Below are positions 1 to 11,179 of a stretch of 64,000 bases of DNA, in pieces. Made by a program: the position numbers and the translations under genes. The stretch covers positions 1 to 64,000 of the forward strand of contig JABCPU010000104.1 in the NCBI GenBank assembly GCA_016800925.1, given 5' to 3'. The DNA is from Suillus spraguei. Lineage: Eukaryota > Basidiomycota > Agaricomycetes > Boletales > Suillaceae. The notes under the pieces are model-generated. The model did no database searches. It was given only the letters and a program-made list of their open reading frames with translations, and was not told the DNA's origin. The stretch's first letter is position 1, and every line of letters begins with the position of its first letter.

Positions 1-900
1 CGATTAGATCTTGAGCTTTGTCGACAAGATGCTGGCTCATCTTGAGCATTGAGAGTAGAACATCTAGCCCTCTTCTTGGGAGGCATTGAGCAATATTGTC
101 AGCTGCGACTGTGACAAAGCTGCGAGGAACATTGCAGGTCAATTATTTATTGATATCACGTAAGTGCATGTGATGTAATCAGTCAGTATACATACTAGGT
201 ACAGTTGCATCCTCAAAAAACAAACGAGATTCATAGTAGACCGAGGAAAAAAGGTATGAGTAAAGTTGCAAGGACAAAACAAGTAGGTGCGGACAAGGAC
301 ACAGAGGTTTGGAAAGAAAAAGGCATGGTAAAACTCAGATCGAGATGATGAGGCTTCTCTCTACTAGTACTATCTCATCATGTCTTCCGAGTAGTACTAG
401 AAACAAGCCGCTGAGAATGGTGTAGGCCTGGCTGACTAGTTGAAGGCCATGGTACGCCAGTACATGGAAGGGTTGAAGGACCTGTGGTGGGCTGAAGAGT
501 AGGAGACTGAGGAGGAGGATTGGGCAGTGGGATGGGGACTGGGATGGGGATGGGTATTTCATCCTCGAGTTTCGCAATGAACATTACAAGCATCTGGAGT
601 ATGTGATCGTGAATGATGGTTCTACTTGCATCAATTTCTGTGAGGTGGATTTGACCATGCCCATTCATTGGACTAGGGGGTTTGAAATTCCGAAAAAATA
701 ATCGGGAGACTCTGTCCATTAGAAAGTCGCCTTCGGATATGGCCCACTTTTTTCGATAAGAAGGTGGTAAGCAAACCACTGGCACCTAAGTTTTCATAGG
801 CCTCCGACCATAGCATTGTCAGCTTATCCCATGTCAGTGCGAGTTTACCATGTGCCCCCCCGTGTAGAACTCCACATTCGACCATGAGTCCATGAGCTAA
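1..900. other. Unassigned region with overlapping minus-strand reading frames
   Basis: No gene is recognised here. Two overlapping minus-strand frames (about 885-673 and 785-378) read in a fairly protein-like way. They could be joined by a frameshift or small intron near 780-800, and the second carries a proline-rich stretch (alternating I/V/L-P, about residues 76-95). No family could be named. The rest is AT-rich sequence with no visible signal. It may belong to the same mobile-element debris as the recombinase fragment that follows. Confidence 0.2.
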
Positions 901-1040
901 TAATACATAATTAAACTTGAATTCAACGCATTGAACTGAACTGAACTCACCAATGACAAAGTCACGAAAAGCAATACCAGCTCCTTCCTAGAGCTGAACT
1001 CTGACAGTGGTTCTCCACAAGGGGTCATGACAAGCTGCCG

Positions 1041-1421
1041 ATGAAATCAAGCACCACTATCCTCATCCCGTCACGTTCTGTTATTGATTTGGATCCTCTT
1101 CCGCTCATCCATTGCTATTTGACGTTTCGTGACACTACATTTCCAAGTCGGCCGGCACTTTGGTTGTCGAGCACGGGCGCCATACCAACTAGAAGTTGGT
1201 TCTTACGACGCTTACGTCGACACTGTGGTAACGTGATGTCAGGACATTCAATGAGGGCTGGAGGTGCAACTGCACTTGCGATTGCGGGAATGGCTCCAGA
1301 CCTTATTCAGGCAGCAGGTCGGTGATCCTCCGATGAATTCAGAAAGTATATCCGCCAGCATCCTTTTCTGCTCAACGCTTTACTACACGGCTCGGCTCGT
1401 GAACGCAACCCTGCTACATGA
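1041..1421 (+). pseudogene. C-terminal fragment of a tyrosine recombinase (Crypton/DIRS-like integrase)
   Basis: The frame carries the C-terminal catalytic part of a fungal tyrosine recombinase, the enzyme that cuts and rejoins DNA through a tyrosine. A PTRSWFLRRLRR stretch is followed by the box II motif GHSMRAGGATALA (His-x-x-Arg). Then comes AAGR, and after one stop codon the continuation SSDEFRKYIRQHPFLL supplies the expected nucleophilic Tyr (KYIR). The stop TGA at 1323-1325 replaces the Trp normally found in GRWSS, so a single G-to-A change ended the frame. Reading continues in frame to a TGA at 1419-1421. The N-terminal half and the first catalytic Arg are absent, so this is a dead fragment. 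The family assignment rests on the motif order and is fairly secure; Crypton versus DIRS cannot be decided. Confidence 0.72.
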
Positions 1422-1794
1422 ACAGATTGACTCACACATGACCTCATTCTTGACTCAGACTGGATTTCGCCTAATGCTTGTTCGACTGGATTTCACCTAC
1501 TCGCCTGGCACCATGACCACAAAACAACGAAAAAACATGTTATAAAAAAATAAAAATAAAAGTCTTATAGCATTTCTATCGTGCCTCCGACACTCAATTC
1601 TGGTCTTTTCTTGCCTATTGAAGTCTGTCTCCTAGTTTTATTGCTCATTCTCAAGCACATCTTATCGAGTCTAGCATCTGTTTTGCCTTACACTGCCGTA
1701 TCATGTACTTTTCACTCTCTCAGTTCGCAATAAAACTTGTCTGAGTCCCCGGAGTATGAAACTGGGGGACTCTGCTTGCCTAATCGCTGTGAGA
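1422..1794. other. Gene-free interval after the recombinase fragment
   Basis: AT-rich sequence with short A-runs. I see no coding frame, RNA gene or clear repeat in it. Confidence 0.4.
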
Positions 1795-1799
1795 CACCA

Positions 1800-2155
1800 G
1801 TGTAGCGTTGGATTCTACTGTCCAGCGTGACAAATACGGATCGCATTAAACTCCCAAAAAAACGTCGCATCACAAACCACGACGTATAAGCAACACAACT
1901 CTAGAACCAAAAAAAACTCTAAATCTTCGATAACATCAATCATTCCTAATCTCGTTGCCATCTAGTGCAACAACTTGTACGGACTAATCATTGAATAAGA
2001 GCTCTAGTCTTGCAGAACAAAGATGAAATACACTCCCCGGGCCGCTACATGCCACACATACAAGCATGGACCTGAGCAGCTTCAGCATAGACAGCGTCCA
2101 CATTGCAGGAAGCATGGGTCAAGTTGCCGTATGCCTGTGGCGAGATAGCATATTA
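1800..2155 (-). pseudogene. Copied 3' end of the cerato-platanin locus (decayed)
   Basis: This block is a diverged copy of 20692-21053, in the same orientation. Shared landmarks are the AGCGTGACAA-type stretch, the ACGACGTATA stretch and the GCAACACAACTCTAG stretch, then TTGAATNAGANCTCTAGTCTTGCAGAACAAAG, where N marks differing bases. The last shared part is the cerato-platanin C-terminal coding sequence (minus strand, encoding the YAEAAQVHASMCGM-type end). The copy stops about 110 nt into the coding region, so only the last ~35 codons plus the downstream flank were copied. It carries small indels and cannot encode the protein. It records a segmental duplication rather than a functional gene. 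Confidence 0.75.
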
Positions 2156-2162
2156 TAGCGAT

Positions 2163-2979
2163 TCTCCAGCTAATACATTTTGAATTTCTACACCACAACG
2201 TTCACGAATCAAATTTACATAAACACAACAATTGCAATAGATCGACGTCAATATTTATTTCGCCCTGACACGAGATTCAATTCCAGTGGGCAACACTAAT
2301 TCAGGTCACCGACATTATCCGTTGCGTGAACACCGTATTGCTTCTCTTCTGAAGATGAATATCACGGTTGAACTGTTGATCACCGTCTCTTCCTCATCTA
2401 GATCTCGTAGGTTGTCGTCCGTGAAGTCTCCACAAGATCTTTTTTTCGCTGTAAGTTTGTTTTGGGTGAAAGTTGGTTTCCTCAAGTCACTTACGAGACC
2501 TGCATGCAGCAAGGAAACTACGAATCACCCCAAATGCACTCCCGCTAGTTATCCATCGTCCCAACGTTCAACCACATGTAGTACTACAGTCGGGATCAAT
2601 CAAGTCGTGACACTGGAGGAGAACGGCCTGAGTCACTTATGTGTCTTGCAGTCACTCATATGTCCAAACCACAGTACCCGAGCTCCACTTTGTCTATATC
2701 GAACATCTGCTTCAAGCCTCGAGCCCTATCTCTTATTTCTCTCTGATTCGTGCTCCCCGACCTTTCATCTGTCATCCGAATATGGAGCTTGGGGACCCTA
2801 TGTGCCCTACAGAGAAACTGTCCTTGAGATAGGCTGAGTTGTTGTTTGTATTCTGTACTCTCGAAGTCAAGTTGCACAGGTTCACATCGTGATAAGTCGG
2901 CGGCGCCGAACCCTGTCAGTTGCAAGGCCTAGAGATATTGAATTTATCAACTGCGCCTAAGCGTCAAAGGGCTAGGAAC
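2163..2979. other. Intergenic region downstream of the first NACHT-WD40 gene
   Basis: Open frames exist on both strands (for example plus 2286-2837), but none has recognisable composition, motifs or splice structure. It probably holds the 3' flank of the minus-strand NACHT-WD40 gene. Confidence 0.3.
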
Positions 2980-5900
2980 TTACCCGGTTTGGCAGTTCTC
3001 CCAGCGTTGTCCATGTGCCATGCGGCTCAAATCAAGCTCAGTATATCCTCTGGGCATCACCATCGCGGTCTGCGGAGTGTAAAACGCATGTCGAAAGGTA
3101 GGAGGCACCCAGAATAGGAGCCGGCGATTGGGTCCTATCATCCACCCGTCACTTTCCAAAGAAAATGAAAATGAGGTTGACATGCCATCATGAAGGGAGG
3201 CGCCCTCGGTTAACTCGGCAGGGTTGCACAGCTTGTGATTCGGGTTCGACGAGAAGCAAATAAAATGATTTCTATCCAAAGAAGATGCAGAAAACTCCTG
3301 CAATGGCAGCATACTAGTTGCATACCAGAGCCGAATAGTGCCATCCACCGAGCCAGACACAATATGGGTCCCATCCGGCGAGAACGAGACTGACCTAACC
3401 CCACCAGTGTGCCCATGGAAGGGTTACCAACTAACTGCCCTGTTGTTCCATCCCACAGCTGCACGGTCTTGTCTGATGAACCAGATACAATGCGAGTTCC
3501 ATCCGGCGAGAACGAGATAGAGTTAACCCAAGTGGTGTGACCCTGCAAGGGCTCACCGACTAGCTTCTTCGAACTTGTTTCCCACAACCGGATGGTCTTG
3601 TCATACGAACCGGAGAGGATGCGAGTCCCATCCGGCGAGAATGAGACTGAATTAACCACACCAGTGTGCCCCAGCAAGGGCTCACAAAGTGGTCGTCGTG
3701 TCGCTACATTCCACAGGCGAATAGTCTTATCATCTGAACCAGACACAATGAGAGTCTTGTCAGGCGAAAATGAAACGGAGTTGACCCAGGCGGTGTGCCC
3801 CCGCAAGGGCCACCGAGTGGCTGCCGTGTCACTGCATCCCACAGCCGAACGGTGTTATCCGATGAACCAGACACAATGTGGGTCCCCTCCGGTGAAAACG
3901 AAATGGAGTTAACCCAAGCAGTATGTCCTCGCAAGGGCTGGCCTAGTGGGTGCATCATCTCAGCATCCCACAGTCGCAGGGTCTTGTCATGTGAACCAGA
4001 GACGATACGAGTCCCGTCGGGTGAGAATGAGATGGAGTTGACCGCACCAGTGTGCTCCCGCAAGGGCTCACTAAGCGGCTGCCCCGTCACTGTATCCCAT
4101 AGCTGGACGGATTTATCCGCCGAACCAGTCACGATGCGAGACCTGTTCGGCGAGAATGAGACTGACAGCACTCCCAGCCCATGCCCACTAAGCACACTCT
4201 GAATAGCCGCCGAGTCCGAATCATGTCCAAACACCAGACGAAGAGTGTTCGGAAACCTTGCAGCGAATTTGGTAGCTATCGGCGAATTGGCAGGCAAGAA
4301 GGGTAGCGCTGATACATATAGATGTGGCGTGCTGTGCAAAATGATGCTGCTGAAGGTTTGAATAAATCGCTGCATGTCCATTGCAGTGGACGAGACATCT
4401 TCGTATCCGGAATGAGCTATGGTTGCACATGAATGCTTCATTTATACATGGCAATCATGCGCTTACTTTCAGCCACCGGGTAATGATCGTCAAGGCGAAA
4501 ATTGCATCATTGATTGCTTTGATGAGGCTAACGACTTCAAGCCAAAAGAGTAATCGTTCGTGGTAAAGAAATCGGGCCGCTTCCTCCGCGAGCTCTGTGT
4601 CGAAGTGCATTGCCTGGAGGTGCAGAGCCCAAAATCGACAAGAATAGGATAGATCTGGAGGAATGTTTTTTTTAACTCGTTCTTGCAGCTCGGTGTCTTC
4701 GCTGTTAGGCAGGTACGACGACTTCAATTCACAGATATTGAAGCAAAGTCCATGTTCCATCACTCGAAGTGACGCAAATGCAAGATCACGTTGCACCTTC
4801 GACACATCGACAAAAAACTCTCCGCTGCATTCTGGGTCTGTGAGGAATTCGCGGAAGGATGCGTGAAGTCGGATGGGGGTAGATAAGTTGGTCGTGCCGC
4901 TGAGGAGGGATCCCATGCTTTTTACCACAACCTCCACCCCATAATAGCCACCTTCATCTGGATAGTGGCGGCGCAAGGCATTCATGGAATTTATAGAGAG
5001 GGGCTCAGCTGTGCCGAGAATTTGTCCCATTACAGAACGAAACCTGGCTAGCTGTATTTGCTGAACTCAACGTGTGTAAGTGTGTCCGTTCACATGATAT
5101 CTGCCAAAATGAAGTGATACATATCGGACAACAAGTGTACCTGTTTGGCAGAATCGTGGGACACCACAGCATTGAAGGAATCCCTCGGAGATAAGACAGA
5201 AGATGGCGATTTGATGGATTCGCAAGCCAGGCGTGCCCATTCAAAAAGTCCATCGGCTAGCTCAGCAAGAGCTACAAATTCCCTGTCGCCAAAATCTGAC
5301 AACCCCTGCAAGATGTGGGATATATAAGTGTGGACATCGCGCCGCGCGACTGCTGGTGGTATATCATCCATGGATATCCATAGAATATGTGGAGCACCAT
5401 CAAACTCAGCGTCAATGTCGCGAAGCGGGCGAGAGGTAATGATAAAGCGGACGTTGTTTGGGAGTGCCGTGATCAGGGGAATGTCCGGATTTCGAAGTTT
5501 ACCAGCAAGGATGCGAAGCAGATCGCGCCGTGTTTCAACTCCACCGCTCTCATCCAGTGCGTCGATCACGATCGCAACAGGTGCACCTGGCTCAGAGAGC
5601 TTCCTCAGCGGTTCCATAAGAAGTTTTTGCCACTGCTGGATGATATCCCGCGTATTCTTGAGCGCACTTGCATTCTTGACTGCATCCACCAATGCTCGTC
5701 TCATTCTCGGATCGTGATCAGCAATGTCACGCGTGATAGTGGAGAAAATTTTTTCATGCAAACGGTCTGCATATCTATGCCGGTCAAAGCAGAAACATGA
5801 ACCAAGCCCTCCCATATCAATGAGCAAGCTGGCAACCGTGTGGGCAATAGTTGATTTGCCAGTCCCAGCAGGACCTGATAGCCATAGCACTTGCGGAACG

Positions 5901-7163
5901 TTATCTGCACTATTGTTGATCCATCCCATGATCTGGGAGAGAATTTCCGTGCGGGTCCCTGGTAGACATTCTTTCCTGGAATCTTGCCCCACACCCACAG
6001 CGTAAGCCACGTCACTGAGGTCCAGTGTTTCATCTGAAAAGTAATGAGAGGTTGTAAAGTCGGAAGCGCATCCCAATCCTTACCTGTACAATGGACATAA
6101 ATAACCACGTTGCGAGAAACTTGGTCCCAGAATGTTTGCATCAGTGTATCCAACACGTCACTGTATCGTTGAATGATATTATCTGTTTCCGAGACAACGT
6201 TCTTTCCGAGTCTCCTCCCTATGACAACTGAGAATATGCAAATCTTAATAACTTGTCAGATACTCACAAAAGTTCTTTGTCTCCGAATAATCCCTGATAA
6301 AGCGAGCACATTCAAGGGTCTGCCGGGAGATCAGTTCAATGATACTGTGCATCGACGAAATTTGGCCAAGCGTCTCATCTTGTGCTAGGAAGTGGTAGAC
6401 TTGATCCAACTTGTTGTAAAGACGAAGTACCGCTTCATCGCGATCCCCTTGAGCGAGAACAATCTGCACGAATGAACCATTGAGCAACAGATGGGAATGA
6501 GAGCAAAATCAAAGATACTTTTGATGCGGAAGTCAACACGGCCAGTGCCATTTTTACATACGGATGTACCTATGGAATTGGATCAGTTTGGCTCCGAATG
6601 AGAAAAAGGCCACGTACATCTGCAAGCGTCCTGGCAACATGGTTAAATATCCTGAGAGGTTGGAGATTTGTAGCCAGAAGATCATCTACATTCGCATGAG
6701 CACTTTTGACGGCGGTCACTGCCAATGGGGGGACGTCCTAAACCCGCGTGACTTTCGAGGATTTAGACAAGGTTGAACGTTGAGCACCTACCTCGATATT
6801 TGGTGTATCTTCACGGTCAACATTTGAAAGGACAGGAACAGGGTCGAGTCTGTGAGAAAAGTGCTTGTTGTATAGCGTCAGCTTATTCTGTAATAGTACC
6901 ACAACTCCGCATCCTCGGTGACTCACAACATTCTGTGCAGTTACACCATTCTTATCCTTCCCCCAAAACTTGTGGATTAAGTTACCATGGCGTCCGATCT
7001 GTCATTTGAACGATACGTGACTGAGTGCAACAAATTTCAGGAGGAAGTGAGGCTCGTGGCCTACCGAGCTTTCACTAGCAGTTGCTTCACCGTGGAACCC
7101 GAGGGCTTTTGGATCTGGCAACGTATTCTTCATATGGGGCTGGCGTACATAATCTTCGCTCAT
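2980..7163 (-). pseudogene. NACHT-WD40 STAND protein, copy A (frameshifted)
   Basis: A fungal NOD-like (STAND) protein of the HET-E/NWD type, a family tied to self/non-self recognition and programmed cell death in fungi. The first exon (7163-7065, starting MSEDYV) is placed by its similarity to copy C. Short exons follow, ending in LADVHPYVKMALAVLTSASK (about 6620-6500). The NACHT domain has Walker A GPAGTGKST and Walker B VIDALDE (about 6000-5500) and the TSRPL motif. Then comes a helical linker and seven WD40 blades (about 4300-3300), ending in a conserved C-terminal segment (DGWMIGPN, then TELDLSRMAHG). Lesions are an in-frame TGA at 5090-5092 and single-base losses near 5063, at 3807-3809 and at 3421-3423. 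The last two fall at the same point of two WD repeats, both in a C run. It is head-to-head with copy B. It is either a pseudogene or a gene hit by base-calling errors. Confidence 0.85.
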
Positions 7164-7456
7164 GGCGAATATGTGAGGGTCCTGGTGGGGACTTAGTGTG
7201 GGCTGATGAGTCCGATCTCTGAGCGGAGAAGGAATTGAAAACTCAACAACCAACAAGCGCCCTGTACCCAAGTCAGTGAGCCAAAGTTGAGTACACACTT
7301 CGGTGGGTCAGTTGGTATATTACAAGCACGGTGCACTGAAGGTCAGTTCGAGAAATTCTTGTTTATCTTTCCCGAGGGTGTGCTGAGGTCGATGGTCATC
7401 AGGCTCAAAAGTCAACCGCTTCCACTATCAGTCTAGGCATTTCTAGTACTATCCCC

Positions 7457-10400
7457 ATGGTTCTTCGACACCTGAAGGAGTTCGACTCCGTTGCTTCCCG
7501 GATTGCAGACGTGCATTCTTTTATCTCTGGTTTGTGTAGAACTAACCTTCATAAGTAGATTAATCCATATACGAAGACGGCAATGAGTATCTTAACTTGC
7601 GCGTCTAAGGTTCGCTCCCACCATGACATCCTAAGCTTTGCATGTTTATAAAATCGTATCTTGTGTCAGATGATCCTCGATCACCCAGACAAAGATGATG
7701 TTCTTACCCGATTGCTTGCGAAGGTCTCGGAAGTTTATGCTTTAATGACGGAAATGCAGGAAGTAGCTGAGATTGCACCTGGCATGCTACAGATATGCGG
7801 AATGTTAGCATGACAGGTGCTGGAGTGTGCCGACTTCATCGTCCATTACACAGGGATAAAGCGTGCGTCGATTGTACTCCATCGTTGGACTTTATATGAC
7901 ATCCCTGCATAGGGAAGCCATTCCGAGTCGGCAAGGATGTCTACCAAGAAACAGATGTCATGATTCAGAGCTATATTGAGGTTCTCGATGGTCTCATGCC
8001 ACAATTGCGTGAGCAAAAAACTCATAAAATCATCAGTCTCCATCGTGCAGGTAAGTGTGAGCTTGAACTCGCATCAAATTCCTGACATTCACTGTTTTGT
8101 GATCTAGCGGAGGATCCGGACTTTAGCGACATGGTCTATGCAGCCGGTGCCGGACTAGATATCTCCAAGTGTTGTCTCTCAGGTACTCGGGAAGAGATCT
8201 TGTCCAAGATTAAGACCTGGGTCTATAGCACGGGAGAAAATGTGCCACGTGTCTTGTGGTTGTCTGGCGCTGCAAACACGGGTAAATCAGCTATCGCCCA
8301 TATGATATCCAAGTGGTCCAATGAGCTTGGTGGTCTGGGTGCTTGCTTCTGCTTTGACCGCACGCGAAGAGCAGACCGCCGTGATGAAAAAGTATTCTCC
8401 ACAATCGCACGCGATCTTGCTGCTTACGATCCTTTCGTGAGGCGTGCACTGTTGTAGACGTTTCATAACGACAACACGCTCAAGCACACTACAGATATCG
8501 CAACGCAATGGCGAGAATTCATGGTTGAACCAGTAGGGATGGTCCCAAAAGCAATTGCTTTGCCATTCCTGATTATCATCGATGGATTGAATGAGAGTGG
8601 TGAAGCGAATTCCCGGCAGCAGATACTTCGTTTGCTTTCAAGCAAGTTGGATGCCACTTACTCCCAGCTATCCGAACTCCCAGAAAACTACCGTATTTTT
8701 GTCACTTCCCGTCCACTAAAAGACATTGATGACGCACTGCACGCCCAGGCGCATATTCAACATATCTTTATGGATGATATCCCACCTTTGTCCACGGAAC
8801 GCGACATCCTACGTTACATCTCCAACAATTTAACATGCCCATTCGATGATGAGCACTTCAGGATGCTCGCTCAGAAATCTGACAGTGTGTTCGAATGGGC
8901 TCGCCTTGCCTGCGAGTATATCAAGGATACCGCCAGAGTGGGCCTAGATCCTATGGTCCGCTTCGAGCGTGTCCTTGCTGGAACACCTGAAAATCATACA
9001 CATCCATTAGATGTTATGCATAGACAATTCTTGGCAGAAATTATGCCAGAGCACGAGTGCGAGGAAAGTGATCCCAATGTTTCGCTCGGTGATGGGGCAA
9101 ATCCTTGCATTGCAGGAAACGCTTCCCATGACTGCACTGACCGTGATGCGACTCCATTTCCCATGTGATGATGACCATTACGACGTGGTTCGGATCATCG
9201 GGTCATTGGACGCGCTTGTCATTGGGCCGCAGATTGCCAGATCCCCATACGTCTGCGTCCATCCTTCTACGATTTCCTAACGGATCATTCGCGGAGTCAC
9301 GACTTCTTCGCTGACGTATCATTAATACAGACAGATCTCGCTTTCGCTTCACTCGGGGTCATGGAGTGCGGGCTTCGTTTTAACATCTGCGCTTTAGAGA
9401 GTTCTTACTTGTCCAACTCTGCTGTCTCCGATTTGCAGGAACGAGTAGAGAAGTATATTCCAGCTGAATTATCGTATTCATGTCGCTCCTGGGGAACACA
9501 CGTGCAAGCGGCATCCTTCGTACCAACCCTTGTTGAGAAAGTCAAAGCTTTTTTCAGCGGAGAACGCCTGCTCTTCTGGCTGGAAGCACTGGCTCTAATG
9601 AAAGATCTCGATGGTTCAGCAGCGTCCCTCTCGTCTATCTCAGACTGGCTTAAGGTACGTAACTAGATGTTATCAGGACCAATAGGACCTCACGGATAGT
9701 CGTAGGATCATGTCGAATACATGAATATCATCAATGCTGTTAGGGATGTCCAGGAATTCGTTCAAACTTTTGGAATCACTATCTTACACAGCACTCCGCA
9801 TCTATATTTGTCCGCATTACCATTTTCTTCGTCAGAGTCGATATTTCGGAAGTTTGTCGCAAAGTTTCCTTGCACACCCCAGGTTATTGCTGGTCGCGCC
9901 TCCAAGCGGCTTCCGATGGAAAACGTACTCCGCGGCCATGCCCGTATTATGTCAGTCGCAATCTCGCCAGATAGCACATTCATTGTGTGTGGAACCTACG
10001 ACGGAATAATCCAGGTATGGAAGAACAAGACGTTGGTTACCTTCTCCGAGGGCACACTGGCACAGTTTGGTCCGTCACAATCTCACCAGACGGAACGTGC
10101 ATCGTGTCAGGCTCAAACGACAAGACAATCCAGGTGTGGGACGTGGAGACTCTCAAGGCAGTTGGTTTCCCCTTCCAAGGGCACGATGATGCCGTCCGGT
10201 CTGTTGCCATCTCACCAGATGGAACATATATTGTATCTGGTTCAAACGACAAGACGATCCGGATATGGGACACAAAGACTACTGAGGCATTGCGTAAACT
10301 ACGAGGGCACACTGATTTTGTTCTGTCTGTTGCAATCTCATCGGACGGAAACCACATCGTGTCTGGTTCAGCTGACCATATGATCCGGGTGTGGGATGCA

Positions 10401-11075
10401 AAGACTGGCGATGCCTTGTGTGCCCCTCTAAAAGGGCACAGTGACTGGGTTCAATCTGTCGCACTCTCACAAGATGGAAATCTCGTTGTGTCTGGTTCAG
10501 GTGACATGACGATCCGGGTATGGCATACAATCACTGGAAAGGCATTGGGTACCCCTCTCCGAGGGCACGTTGACGATGTCCTGTCTGTTGCAATCTCGCC
10601 AGATAGAAAACACGTCATTTCTGGCTCAGCCGATAATACAATCCGATTGTGGGATGCAAAAACTTGCAAGGCAATTGGTGCTCCTCTCCGAGGGCACACT
10701 GACTATGTTCGGTCCGTTGCAATCTCGTCGGACGGACAACGCATCGTGTCTGGTTCGGACGACACGAGAATCTGGGAGTGGAATCTGGAGCGTTTCAATC
10801 GACAAGCCTCCGAAGCACCCGCGACATACTCATCGTGCAACCTGGCTCATACTTTTTATTCCGCCTCCACCCTTTCTCACAACCCAACCTCTCTCACTAG
10901 AGACGGATGGCTTGTAGGTCCTCAAGGAGAGCTTCTCCTGTTGATCCCGCATAATTTCTACCCTTACATTACTCACGACACGCTGGTAATATCCAATGAT
11001 TCATTCCAACTGGATTTAAGTCGTATCGCACATGGCACATCGTGGTACAATTGTCGGGAACAGGCTGCATCGTAA
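7457..11075 (+). pseudogene. NACHT-WD40 STAND protein, copy B (stops and frameshifts)
   Basis: The plus-strand paralogue of the flanking copies. Recognisable exons are the N-terminal helical part (about 7457-7620, with INPYTKTAMSILTCASK), a second exon from about 7671, a linker exon (about 7915-8049), then the NACHT domain from 8108. Walker A is degenerate (SGAANTGKSA) and Walker B reads LIIIDGLNES. A helical linker and seven WD40 blades (9930-10790) follow. The C-terminal tail is the usual DGWLVGP and LDLSRIAHGTSW. Two nonsense codons lie inside conserved sequence: TGA 7811-7813 and TAG 8455-8457. Frameshifts lie near 9070 (+1), at 9243-9246 (-1, CCCC run) and at 10040 (-1). The two stops are not indels, so this copy is most likely a true pseudogene. 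The real first exon may lie further upstream. Introns are about 50-60 nt, GT-AG. Confidence 0.85.
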
Positions 11076-11179
11076 TCTCTCCTAGGTTACGCCACGAGTA
11101 ATTGTAATTGTCATATAACAGAGCTAAGCCCATTGTACACAAATCACAATACAGAGTCTGGGTAATGCAACACTGCGAC

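Noticed and set aside
2286..2837. A 183-residue plus-strand frame
   Set aside because: Its composition is not protein-like, no motif is present, and it lies in the 3' flank of the minus-strand NACHT-WD40 gene.
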